Shown here: one piece after another, positions 19,811-27,712 of the stretch
Numbering within the stretch: position 1 is the stretch's first letter
Layout of the letters: each line of letters starts with the position of its first letter
Assembly (NCBI GenBank): GCA_002689655.1
Contig: NZHC01000074.1
Span: forward strand, 46,103-87,730
DNA length: 41,628 bases
Direction of reading: 5' to 3'
Source: Rhodopirellula sp.
GTDB taxonomy: Bacteria > Planctomycetota > Planctomycetia > Pirellulales > Pirellulaceae
Notes under the pieces: generated by a model
Database searches by the model: none
What the model saw: the letters and a program-made list of their open reading frames with translations, nothing else
What the model was told of the DNA's origin: nothing
Program-made: the position numbers and the translations under genes

Positions 19811-20893
19811 GTGGATTCATCAGTCAATATTTCTGAAACAAGCGAAACCGAGTCGCTTGAGGAGCCACGGTCCCTGAATTATTCATTTTGGGTGGGGGCT
19901 TTGACGATTCGAGGATCGGCATTTCCGCGTGTGGTCGTCGATATCCTTAAGTTTGGTGTTCTCGCATTTCTTATCGTTCTGACTGCTACTTTGGCGAAGG
20001 CAAAGTTCGATGTGGTATTGGCAATACCGTTCAGTGTCTTGTCAGCAGCAGGTGCTGTGCTGGGTCTCCTGTTGGTACTGCGCACCAATGCAGGCTACGA
20101 CCGCTGGTGGGAAGCACGGAAGTTGTGGGGCGGAATTGTAAATCAGTCACGCAATCTGGGTGTCATTGCGTCATCGTATGGACCACCCAGTGGAGAATGG
20201 AGAAATCAATTCATTCGTTGGACGGCAGTCATGCCTCATGTGATTCGATGTAGTTTGCGAGAAGACCCCACGCTAACGGAAATCTCAAGATTAGTAGGGC
20301 GGGCAAATGCGAAACGAGTTTCAGAGGCTGCCCACATGCCAACCTTTGTTGCTACGATCATCGCTCAGATGCTGAGTGAGGGACGGCGGGAAGGGATGAG
20401 CCGATACGCTTTCTTACAAGCTGAGCAGCAACGCAGCATGGTCATCGATTACTTGGGAGGTTGTGAACGGATTCGCAACACACCTCTTGCGCGTGCTTCT
20501 GCAATTCAGGTTCGCCAATTCATCTTTATGTTTTTGGTCGCGTTACCCTTTGCTTTGATGAACGAGTTCGCTGAGTCGACGACCTTTTCGATTGCCGGTT
20601 TGGATTTTAACCATGGTATCTATCTGATCCCGCTCTTCGTCATGCTGTTGGCTCTGCCCATGTTGTCACTTGATCGGATTGGAATGGAGTTGCAAAACCC
20701 ATTCGACACTCGACGAATGGATCACTTGCCGCTCGATGCGATCTGTCACACGATCGAACGCAATCTGATGGAAGTACTGAAAAACGATGCCTTGGCTACG
20801 GAAGAGGGATTCGTGCTGGAAACCATGCAACTGGATCCTGAAATGGCAGCGTTGATTGCAAAAGGCAATGCTCGCGATACACTGATTTCCTGA
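19811..20893 (+). CDS. Bestrophin-family ion channel
   Basis: A 360-residue inner-membrane protein of the bestrophin/UPF0187 family, homologues of which form pentameric chloride or cation channels. GTG 19811 is preceded by GGAGAG at 19796-19801. Hallmarks: LNYSFWVGALTIRGSAF at the N-terminus, TM segments near residues 45-60 and 68-88, the RTNAGYDRWWEARKLWGG block (about 94-111), then IRQ/VRQFIFMFLVALPFAL and a fourth hydrophobic segment (YLIPLFVMLLALPML). The C-terminal stretch with ELQNPFDTR is conserved in the family: it follows the last TM helix and ends in DHLPLDAICHTIERN. Length is slightly above the bacterial norm of about 300. Ion selectivity cannot be read. Single gene with its own leader. 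Confidence 0.9.
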   Translation: MDSSVNISETSETESLEEPRSLNYSFWVGALTIRGSAFPRVVVDILKFGVLAFLIVLTATLAKAKFDVVLAIPFSVLSAAGAVLGLLLVLRTNAGYDRWWEARKLWGGIVNQSRNLGVIASSYGPPSGEWRNQFIRWTAVMPHVIRCSLREDPTLTEISRLVGRANAKRVSEAAHMPTFVATIIAQMLSEGRREGMSRYAFLQAEQQRSMVIDYLGGCERIRNTPLARASAIQVRQFIFMFLVALPFALMNEFAESTTFSIAGLDFNHGIYLIPLFVMLLALPMLSLDRIGMELQNPFDTRRMDHLPLDAICHTIERNLMEVLKNDALATEEGFVLETMQLDPEMAALIAKGNARDTLIS

Positions 20894-20911
20894 TGTTGCC
20901 GTCGCGTTGGG

Positions 20912-20943
20912 AAACGCAGAAACGCTGAAACGCAGAACTGCAG
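20912..20943. repeat. Short 8-bp tandem repeat
   Basis: AAACGCAG (20912-20919), AAACGCTG (20920-20927), AAACGCAG (20928-20935) and a degenerate AACTGCAG (20936-20943) lie in the 86-base gap between the convergent bestrophin and lactonase genes. Possibly slippage-derived; no function assigned. Confidence 0.5.
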
Positions 20944-20979
20944 GTCAAGAAAAGAGTGCTGACCAGGCTCGAGACTGCT

Positions 20980-22044
20980 TTAGCGAATGAGAACCCACCA
21001 AGGGGCCTTGCCGACGAAAAGAGTGTTCAGACGCTCAAGGTCACCACTGTTTGGATTGATTTGGAACACCGCAAGGTTGCCAGAGGTTTGGCCAGCAGCA
21101 ATCAGGAATCGGCCGCTGGAGTCAATGTTGAAAGATCTTGTTGTTGGCTCGGTGGGGGTGTTGCCCAGGCGTTTTAGCATCCCATCATGCGTGTGCACGG
21201 CGTAACGGGCGATGGTGTCATGTCCGCGATTTGCTACATAGACAAATCGCCCTGAAGGATGAACTTCGATGTCAGACGTGCTGTTTGCCAAGGTCTGTGT
21301 TCCTGTCTCTGGAAGGGTTGACAGCGTTTGCCTGAGGTTGAGACGCCCACTCTCGGAATCCAGTGCGTAGGTGGAGACACTGCTTCCCTGTTCGTCGCTG
21401 CCATAGGCAAAGTCGATATTCGGGTGGAACCAAAGATGTCGTGGACCTGTATTCGGCTTGCGTAACAACTTTGGTTTTTTGTTTTCAGCCAAACGCATTG
21501 CCCCATCATCAAGCATGAATTGAAAAATTGCATTCGGTCGGGTGTGGGAAGCGAACCAATATCGCCCTGTACGGTCTGGTACGATCGAATGTGTACGTTC
21601 ATCAGTAGAGATGGATTGTAATTCTTTGCCGATTGCGCCATGCTGCTTGATCGAGTGCACAATGATTTTTCCCTCGCGGTAATACGCGCTCATGAGCAAT
21701 TTTCCCGACTTGTCGACGGATAAGTAGGCGGGGTCAGCGCCAGCATGGATCTCGTTGATAGGTGTCAGTTTGCCGGACGATTCATCAACGTGAAAGCTGG
21801 CAAGATTACCCAGACTTCGGATCGAGGCGAAGAGGATGGGCAGCGTTGGGTGATAAGCGAGTGCTCCGGGGCCACCGTTGAGTTTCACACTGTCAACTGG
21901 GGTGAGAGTGCCGTCCTCTTCGTTAAGACGAAAAGTCACGATTCGATTTTCTTTGGCAAGGGAAACGTGCACCAGCGGTTCACGTCCCAGGACTTTGGCC
22001 GCAATCAAGACAGTTAGAAGAAGAGTAAACCAATGAATTTGCAT
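20980..22044 (-). CDS. Exported beta-propeller lactonase (6-phosphogluconolactonase/YbhE-like)
   Basis: About 354 residues from ATG 22044, the start that gives a clean signal peptide (MQIHWFTLLLTVLIAAKVLG); the frame is open back to 22101. The mature part is a seven-bladed propeller of the lactonase family (PF10282-like): repeated patterns such as DEESSGKLTPIN-type (here VDESSGKLTPINEIHAG), LSVDKSGKLLMSAYY, GPRHLWFHP, ALDSESGRLNLRQTL, IEVHPSGRFVYVANRGHD and FNIDSSGRFLIAAGQTSGN. The family includes cytoplasmic 6-phosphogluconolactonase and muconate lactonizing enzymes, but the signal peptide argues against a pentose-phosphate role here; an extracytoplasmic lactonase or binding propeller is likelier. 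Last gene of a minus-strand run after the SOUL and M20 genes, though the gaps (229 and 109 bases) allow separate promoters. Confidence 0.82.
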   Translation of the reverse strand: MQIHWFTLLLTVLIAAKVLGREPLVHVSLAKENRIVTFRLNEEDGTLTPVDSVKLNGGPGALAYHPTLPILFASIRSLGNLASFHVDESSGKLTPINEIHAGADPAYLSVDKSGKLLMSAYYREGKIIVHSIKQHGAIGKELQSISTDERTHSIVPDRTGRYWFASHTRPNAIFQFMLDDGAMRLAENKKPKLLRKPNTGPRHLWFHPNIDFAYGSDEQGSSVSTYALDSESGRLNLRQTLSTLPETGTQTLANSTSDIEVHPSGRFVYVANRGHDTIARYAVHTHDGMLKRLGNTPTEPTTRSFNIDSSGRFLIAAGQTSGNLAVFQINPNSGDLERLNTLFVGKAPWWVLIR

Positions 22045-22273
22045 CTTGGGAATCGCTTCATTTGGAGTGGGAGCCAACCAGGGAGAGTATAGCCGAACCA
22101 ATATGCATCAGGACAACGAGGTGTACGAGAGCATTGAGTTGCAAACGAGCATTGAAACGCGTTCGGCACAGGGTGCACCACGTGCTTGAATTAAGGCGAG
22201 AACCCAAGAAGATCGTCGGAGTTTGGTGAAGCGGTTGCTGGGGTACCCGCACTCTCTTTGGCGATTCACGAGA

Positions 22274-22945
22274 TCATTCAACACGAACCAGGATTTCGTT
22301 GCGTCTCAGGAATCCGGGAGTCCATGGTGGGTCATAGCCAGCATACTCAACTGGCCCGGTGGCAGTCAGGTTTTGCTGTTTCATCCAACGACGGAGTTCG
22401 CTTTCTCTTTGCTGTAGCGATTCTTCACCCATGCGGCCAGTAAATCTGACGACTGCAAACCGACCTCCTTCACGCTCTCGCAATTCGACGTTCGCATTAC
22501 CGGGTTGGGGGGCTCCTCCTGATGCAACTGCCGCGGGAACCACAAACGCCATTTGACCGGCCTGTACCTCGGCTTTACTGCTGCTCGCGTTGTTCTGGTC
22601 AGACGCTGTCTGATTGATGAGTGTTGCGGAACCTCGTTCCATGAATACCGGAGTCGTCATTGCCACCTTTTGTTGCTGACGATTGTCACCACTGATGTAA
22701 CGGAACAAACGCGAGAAACTGCCATCATTTCCCTGTGCGTCAAATCGCATCGCAGTTGTGACCAAAGTGAGATCAGCGTAATCGCGTACTTCGAAAGCGC
22801 CGTCCGAAGAAACAACGCGGTAACGCGCCGATTCGTAGGCGTTTCGGGAAGTAAATTTCCACCCGTAATATCCCACAAATCCCAGACAGACAGCGGTAAT
22901 ACCAAGGCTCAGCATTTTTGACCGATTCATAGAGCGACCGAGCAT
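22274..22945 (-). CDS. SOUL-family heme-binding protein
   Basis: A 223-residue protein with a short N-terminal hydrophobic segment (about 12-28, LSLGITAVCLGFVGYYG) that may be a signal peptide or membrane anchor, followed by a SOUL domain. Hallmarks: YRVVSSDGAFEVRDY (about 42-56), LFRYISGDN (80-88) and the invariant VAMTTPVFM (94-102), with FTGRMGEESLQQRESELRRW further on. Eukaryotic SOUL/HEBP proteins bind heme or porphyrin; bacterial members are poorly characterised, so ligand is inferred from family only. ATGs at 22945, 22930 and 22915 are all possible starts. Neighbours on the same strand are an M20 peptidase and a propeller lactonase, with no evident pathway link. Confidence 0.88.
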   Translation of the reverse strand: MLGRSMNRSKMLSLGITAVCLGFVGYYGWKFTSRNAYESARYRVVSSDGAFEVRDYADLTLVTTAMRFDAQGNDGSFSRLFRYISGDNRQQQKVAMTTPVFMERGSATLINQTASDQNNASSSKAEVQAGQMAFVVPAAVASGGAPQPGNANVELREREGGRFAVVRFTGRMGEESLQQRESELRRWMKQQNLTATGPVEYAGYDPPWTPGFLRRNEILVRVE

Positions 22946-23054
22946 CTCAAGAAAACTTTTAGGACGGATCTCGGCAGCGGATGGAATTCATCTTTGCTGA
23001 CGAGCTGAGAAAGTATAGGTGGCAGGGATCCCCCTTTGTTAAATTGAACTCGAT

Positions 23055-24617
23055 TCAAGTCTTTCCGGCCAAATTGAGGAGCAACTGCTCATAAAAACGG
23101 ATCATTTGGATGAACTGTTTGGTAGCGATCTTTTCATTGACGCCATGGATCAATGCCACTCCTGCTTGGTCTAACTTCCATGGTGTAAATCGGTAAACAT
23201 CTTTGGTGAGCGAGGGGTCATCATAGTGAGCAGAATCGGTGCTGGCGACGACGAAGTAAGGTGCCACTGCTACGTTCGGAAAAATCTGCTTAATCGTACG
23301 GTGTAAGGCTTGGAAAGAATCACTGGTGTCAGAAGATATTCTGGATGGTTCCCGGAATGCCGGTTGGTCTCGCGGCTTACCATCCAACGTCTGATCAGTT
23401 TGAAGCGTGATGCGATCATCCTTAATCATGGAACGCAAGAATCGCAGCGTTGATTCAACGCTTTCTCCCGGCTGAATTCGGAGATGTAGATTGGCGGCTG
23501 CTGTTAATGGCAGGGCATTTTCAGCAAAGCCCGCTTCGATCATGGTGGGGACCAAGGTGGTTCTCAAAGCAGCGTTGCTCGCTGGCGTACTGCTGAACTG
23601 GTTTTCGATTATCGATCTGAATAGTTGCCGATTGCCAATCGCAAGTCGATTGAGAAAAGACATTTCAGGACCAAGGTAATCGAGCATCCTGCCAACCCCA
23701 CCGTCAAGCCGTGCGGGAAAAGGTGTGTGTTGTAGTTTTGTAAGCGCTGACGACAAGATGCCAATCGCAGTTTCTTCGGAAGGAATGGATGCGTGTCCTG
23801 CATCAGTTTGGTTTAATTGAACTCTCATTGTGATATTCAAGTAGCCTTTTTCTGCGATTCCAATCAATGCAGCTGGCTGCTCAAGTCCAGGAACACCTTG
23901 GTAAATGCCACCTCCTTCATCAAGGGCCATGCTTAGTCGGATTCCTTTGCTCCGCATCCATTTTGCAATCTGTTGATTGCCATATTTGCCACCGATTTCT
24001 TCATCATGCCCGAGCGAAAGGTAGATGTCACGTTGGGGTTGAAAACCAGCTTTGAGCAACCGTTCGCACGCCTCCATTAAAGCGATTGCCGCACCTTTGT
24101 TATCCAGCGTTCCACGGCCCCACAAATATCCACCGTCGACTACACCGGAAAACGGCGGATGCTGCCACTCTGCAACTGACGTTTGTTCGATGGCAACCAC
24201 GTCGTAATGCGCCATCAACAAAATGGCTGGTGCTCCCTTATTCCTGCCAGCTGACCACTGATAAAGCAGGCTGGAATTCTGTGCATCACCAAACTCTTCA
24301 CCTGTGTACCTGTTCAAGTTTGTCGTAACGGCTGGATAGGATGATTCAAGCATTGCTTGAAAGTCCTGGAACGCCGCCCCATTGTTTTTTGCGCGATTGC
24401 TGTGTGACACCGTTGGGAATTGAATCGCGTTTGACAAATGTGCCAACGCTGCGGTCTGGTCGATGTTAGTCTTGTCGATCGCTGGAACTTTGATTTGACG
24501 AGACTTCAGGTTCATCGCGTTGAATGCTAGGAAAAGACAACACGCCACGATTGAAGTCAGAAAATAAACGAAAAACCTCCTCGTTTTTTTCCCGGGGCAG
24601 AGTGTGGCGATATTCAT
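23055..24617 (-). CDS. M20-family metallopeptidase (PM20D1/CPS1-like)
   Basis: A 520-residue dizinc peptidase of the M20 family, closest in layout to carboxypeptidase S and PM20D1, which hydrolyse peptides or N-acyl amino acids. A membrane anchor or uncleaved signal (RRFFVYFLTSIVACCLFLAF, about 14-33) suggests a membrane-bound enzyme facing the periplasm. Metal and catalytic residues seen: His137 and Asp139 in MAHYDVV, Asp172 in GRGTLDNKG, Glu206-Glu207 in GHDEEIGG, Asp233 in LDEGGG, and a C-terminal His in STDSAHYD. The dimerisation lid lies between about 250 and 360. Length and the HYDVV and WGRGTLDNKG motifs are typical of the PM20D1 branch. Substrate is inferred at family level only. First gene of the minus-strand run. 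Confidence 0.9.
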   Translation of the reverse strand: MNIATLCPGKKTRRFFVYFLTSIVACCLFLAFNAMNLKSRQIKVPAIDKTNIDQTAALAHLSNAIQFPTVSHSNRAKNNGAAFQDFQAMLESSYPAVTTNLNRYTGEEFGDAQNSSLLYQWSAGRNKGAPAILLMAHYDVVAIEQTSVAEWQHPPFSGVVDGGYLWGRGTLDNKGAAIALMEACERLLKAGFQPQRDIYLSLGHDEEIGGKYGNQQIAKWMRSKGIRLSMALDEGGGIYQGVPGLEQPAALIGIAEKGYLNITMRVQLNQTDAGHASIPSEETAIGILSSALTKLQHTPFPARLDGGVGRMLDYLGPEMSFLNRLAIGNRQLFRSIIENQFSSTPASNAALRTTLVPTMIEAGFAENALPLTAAANLHLRIQPGESVESTLRFLRSMIKDDRITLQTDQTLDGKPRDQPAFREPSRISSDTSDSFQALHRTIKQIFPNVAVAPYFVVASTDSAHYDDPSLTKDVYRFTPWKLDQAGVALIHGVNEKIATKQFIQMIRFYEQLLLNLAGKT

Positions 24618-24991
24618 GGGCTACTTCGTCGTTGCTGTAAGGCTCGAGCAATTGAAGCCTTCACGTTGATGAATCAGGGCGCAGTTTTGTCTGCAACACG
24701 AAACAGATGACGCTCCGCGTTGCATGGAGTTGGAATGTGTGACAACCTGTACGCACCAATACAAACCGCATTCGCGTTGACGATCAGCAATTCCAGAGAT
24801 TTGTCCAGAATAACTAGCTGGAAAGATTCATGCTTGGCCTGGCCTTTTCGAACGAAAGACAGCGGCGTAGATAAGCAGGCAAAAGCAACGCTCGGGGACG
24901 CGTTGGCATGGTTCAAAGGCCGTCGTCAAACTGGCGGCATTGTTAAAAAAGTCGTGCACAGGATCAATCCTGATCAATCCTGCACATTCAT
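24618..24991. other. Intergenic region between M20 peptidase and EF-hand gene
   Basis: It carries the promoter side of the M20 gene (minus) and the downstream side of the EF-hand gene. A direct repeat ATCAATCCTG occurs twice in tandem at 24963-24982. An open frame from ATG 24735 (with GGAG at 24726-24729) runs to 25013, but it runs through the terminator hairpin and resembles nothing I know. No RNA gene recognised. Confidence 0.4.
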
Positions 24992-25022
24992 AAAAAACCC
25001 TGCGATTGGGTGAATCGCAGGG
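24992..25022 (-). terminator. Rho-independent terminator of the EF-hand gene
   Basis: On the minus strand CCCTGCGATT, a five-base loop, AATCGCAGGG and then six T (A at 24992-24997 on the plus strand). The ten-base-pair stem is perfect (24998-25007 with 25013-25022). It lies 47 bases after the stop of the EF-hand gene. Confidence 0.85.
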
Positions 25023-25068
25023 GATGTTGGGATCGATTAGAGATTCAGAACAGGTGACTCGTCAAGAA

Positions 25069-25998
25069 TCACTCAACGGGTGGCCGCCGGGGGCGTTCGC
25101 CTTGAGGACTTGCACCACCGGCATCACGAGGTCCCCGACTACCAGCTCCCCGACTACCAGCTCCCCGACTACCAGCTCCCCGACTACCAGCTCCGCCCAT
25201 TGATTCGAGTTCTTCTTTGGAAAGAAATCCGTCGTTATCACGATCGATTCGGACCATCAATGGCTGCATGCGTTCTGGCAGCTCTGCTTTACTGATCTTA
25301 CCGTCTTTGTTTTCATCAAAACCCATCAGGCGGCTGGCAGCGTTCATTGCTCCACCCCCTGGGCCACCACGCTCGGGAACGCCGTTTGGAGCGACGCGAC
25401 CTTCCGAACCACGCTCGGCTCCGCCACGGGTTCCTCCACCGCGATTTCCCGCGCCTCGATTGCCTCCGCCTCGACCGCCTAATTCTGGTTGGAGTTCATC
25501 GGGGGTCAATTTTCCATCTTTGTTCTTATCGAGTGTTTTCAATGCTTTCGCAGCGTTCTCGATTTCAATAGCTGAGATTTCACCATCACGATTAACGTCC
25601 AAAGCGACAAGAACCGGCAGGAAACTCATCATGCCACTACGGCCACCCGTTGCACCGCCACGGTTACCCTGACCGCGTCCGCCAAAGCCTGGGCCATCTT
25701 GCCCCGGCCCGCGCTGACCTGGTCCGCCAAAGCCTGGCCCGCCACCCTGACCTGGCCCGCCCTGACCTGGGCCACCCTGACCTGGGCCACCCTGACCTGG
25801 GCCGCCAAAGCCTGGCCCGCCCTGACCTGGGCCACCCTGACCTGGCCCGCCACCGCGTGGACCTCCTCGACCGGGACCGCCAGGGCCATTTTCCCCCTGC
25901 TGCACACCGCGTGGCTGATTTTCACGCTGATCTTGAGCATTGGCTTGGATGCCGATCGTCAAAGTAAGAGCGACGCCTAAGCCTGTGAGACTTTTCAT
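25069..25998 (-). CDS. Exported glycine-rich EF-hand protein
   Basis: A 309-residue exported protein with a signal peptide (MKSLTGLGVALTLTIGIQANA, residues 1-21) and AGGAAA about eight bases before the ATG. Four calcium-binding EF-hand loops are complete: residues 134-145 (DVNRDGEISAIE), 157-168 (DKNKDGKLTPDE), 228-239 (DENKDGKISKAE) and 252-263 (DRDNDGFLSKEE). Between and around them are disordered Gly/Pro/Gln/Arg-rich tracts: GPGQGG repeats (about 39-110), a GGGNRGAGNRGG tract (about 175-200) and four GAGSR units (about 269-289) near the C-terminus. The protein belongs to a planctomycete family of calcium-binding, probably surface or matrix proteins; no enzyme domain is seen. Transcribed alone, ending at a strong terminator, and divergent from the CE15-like esterase gene. 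Confidence 0.88.
   Translation of the reverse strand: MKSLTGLGVALTLTIGIQANAQDQRENQPRGVQQGENGPGGPGRGGPRGGGPGQGGPGQGGPGFGGPGQGGPGQGGPGQGGPGQGGGPGFGGPGQRGPGQDGPGFGGRGQGNRGGATGGRSGMMSFLPVLVALDVNRDGEISAIEIENAAKALKTLDKNKDGKLTPDELQPELGGRGGGNRGAGNRGGGTRGGAERGSEGRVAPNGVPERGGPGGGAMNAASRLMGFDENKDGKISKAELPERMQPLMVRIDRDNDGFLSKEELESMGGAGSRGAGSRGAGSRGAGSRGPRDAGGASPQGERPRRPPVE
25133..25192. repeat. Perfect 15-bp tandem repeat, four copies
   Basis: CCCCGACTACCAGCT is repeated four times without a mismatch. On the minus strand it encodes the Ser-Arg-Gly-Ala-Gly units of the EF-hand protein's C-terminal tail. Identity at third codon positions indicates recent slippage expansion. Confidence 0.9.
25690..25860. 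repeat. Imperfect 15-bp repeats coding the GPGQGG tract
   Basis: Variants of CCCTGACCTGGGCCA alternate with GCCAAAGCCTGGCCCGC-type units across this stretch, coding GPGQG and GPGFG units of the EF-hand protein on the minus strand. Less regular than the 3' repeat array, so older or under selection on the protein. Confidence 0.7.
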
Positions 25999-26197
25999 TG
26001 GATTTCCTGTTCGATTATTTGGAGAGGGTTTTGACGAATGATTACGGCAACATTAGAGATACGTTTGTGAACACCGCGGGGTGTCGCGAGTTCTGAACCG
26101 CATCGGTTTTGCCAAAAATTTGCCAAGTTCAGCTGTGTTCCACGTCTGACAGTATTATAAACGTTGTCTCTCAAACTGCATCCACAAGGCCTTTGCG

Positions 26198-27511
26198 ATG
26201 AAGAAAGCCCATACTGTGACCACAAATGCTAGCCGGATTCCAGCTTTGGCTTTGGTTTGCCTGCTGCAAACCATCACGGCAGCTGGACTTTGTCGTGGTC
26301 AGGTCGTGGTGTCCGATTACGAACCACGAGCTGAGCCGTGGAAAGCTCAATTGGACTTGGTTCAAAAAAATACGCAAAGACGTGAAGAGTTCAACTATCA
26401 GGAAGCGAAGGTTCCCGATTATGCGTTACCTGATCCTCTTGTCAGTGCAGCGGGGAAGCTGATTGCCACCGCGGATGATTGGAACCGATCGAGGCGTGAA
26501 GAACTGTTGTCGCTGTTTCGCAATCAAGTTTACGGCAAGCGTCCCGAAATCAACTACACCCTGAGCTTTGAGCAGGCTGAAGAGCAACCTGATGTCTGGG
26601 ATGGACTAGCGACGGGGCGAAGTATGGTCGCAGTGCTAAGTGTCGGTGGACAGCAGTACAAGTTTCCTTTTGTCTTGTTCCTTCCCAATGATGTCAAGGG
26701 ACGGGTACCTGCTGTAATTCACATCAACAATCGGTACTTCATCCCGTTGCAGAAAGCCGTCGACGAGAATGATCCATTTTGGCCTGCCAAAACAATCGTG
26801 CAGCGTGGTTACGCCACTGCTTCTTTTCATACCTCTGATGTCGATCCGGATAAAAAAGATGGATATGAAAAAGGGATTCGTTTCTTTCTTGCAGGTGGTG
26901 TACCCCCTACTCCAACAGCATGGCGCAGTTTGTCAGCGTGGGGCTGGGCTGCCAGTCGAGTGTTGGACCATTTGGAAATGGTATCGGCAATCGATGCGGA
27001 TAAGGTAGCGGTTGTCGGGCATTCACGGGGTGGAAAAACCTCTCTGTGGGCGGCATGCGAAGATCCGCGTTTTGCTGTTGCCTATAGCAATAACTCCGGG
27101 TGTGGCGGTGCTGCCTTATCGCGACGTGCTTATGGGGAAACCGTTGGGCGAATTACCTCCAGCTTTCCACACTGGTTCTGCGAGTCATTTTCGAAATACG
27201 CTGACCGTGAGGCCCAACTTCCTGTCGATCAGCACGAGGTGATGGCTTTGATTGCACCTCGGTCGGTCTATGTCGCCAGTTCCGATGAGGATCTTTGGGC
27301 AGACCCCAAAGGCGAGTACGCCTCGCTGGTCGCAGCTGCACCCGTGTTTGAGCTGCTAGGTAAAAAGTCCATCACAGAAACAACCATGCCGGCGTTGAAT
27401 ACGCCCAGAGTTGTGGGGAATACGGGCTACCATATTCGCAGTGGTGGACACGGTCTGGGGGAAGTCGACTGGAACTGGTTTCTGGATTTCACGGACTCGG
27501 TGTTGCAGTAG
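26198..27511 (+). CDS. CE15-like (glucuronoyl esterase-type) alpha/beta hydrolase
   Basis: A 437-residue exported protein with signal sequence (SRIPALALVCLLQTITAAGL). From about residue 60 it resembles bacterial carbohydrate-esterase family 15: an N-terminal PDPLV...RREELLSLFRNQVYG block, WRSLSAWGWAASRVLDHLE before the nucleophile elbow GHSRGGK (nucleophile Ser276), then NNSGCGGAALSRRAYGETV and FPHWFCESFSKY, and the catalytic His418 in SGGHGLGEVDW. CE15 enzymes cleave ester bonds between lignin alcohols and glucuronic acid in xylan; bacterial members are broader, and a marine one may act on other uronate esters. The family usually reads GCSRxGK; here the Cys is replaced by His, as in several bacterial members. 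ATG 26198 has AAGG upstream. Divergent from the EF-hand gene. Confidence 0.85.
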   Translation: MKKAHTVTTNASRIPALALVCLLQTITAAGLCRGQVVVSDYEPRAEPWKAQLDLVQKNTQRREEFNYQEAKVPDYALPDPLVSAAGKLIATADDWNRSRREELLSLFRNQVYGKRPEINYTLSFEQAEEQPDVWDGLATGRSMVAVLSVGGQQYKFPFVLFLPNDVKGRVPAVIHINNRYFIPLQKAVDENDPFWPAKTIVQRGYATASFHTSDVDPDKKDGYEKGIRFFLAGGVPPTPTAWRSLSAWGWAASRVLDHLEMVSAIDADKVAVVGHSRGGKTSLWAACEDPRFAVAYSNNSGCGGAALSRRAYGETVGRITSSFPHWFCESFSKYADREAQLPVDQHEVMALIAPRSVYVASSDEDLWADPKGEYASLVAAAPVFELLGKKSITETTMPALNTPRVVGNTGYHIRSGGHGLGEVDWNWFLDFTDSVLQ

Positions 27512-27712
27512 TCGCTCAAACCTGTGTCTGTAGGAGGATCCGTTGGTTGAGGAAACGACGCCCGTGTTTTCAAGGATGGAAGCACACCATTGATGAGTTA
27601 CCGAAACATTATTGTCAGTTACGGCATGGTCATGATCGTTTGCTCACCATGTCTCGTTATTAATCTTCGCAATCTGAAACCGAAGCGTGTGGCTTCCTGG
27701 GGTTTAGAGTTT

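Noticed and set aside
24735-25013. Plus-strand frame of about 92 codons with a fair GGAG site
   Set aside because: Runs through the terminator hairpin of the EF-hand gene and resembles nothing known; could be revisited if expressed.
25133-25192. Regular repeats as a CRISPR array
   Set aside because: Units are contiguous 15-mers without spacers and code in frame for the EF-hand protein.
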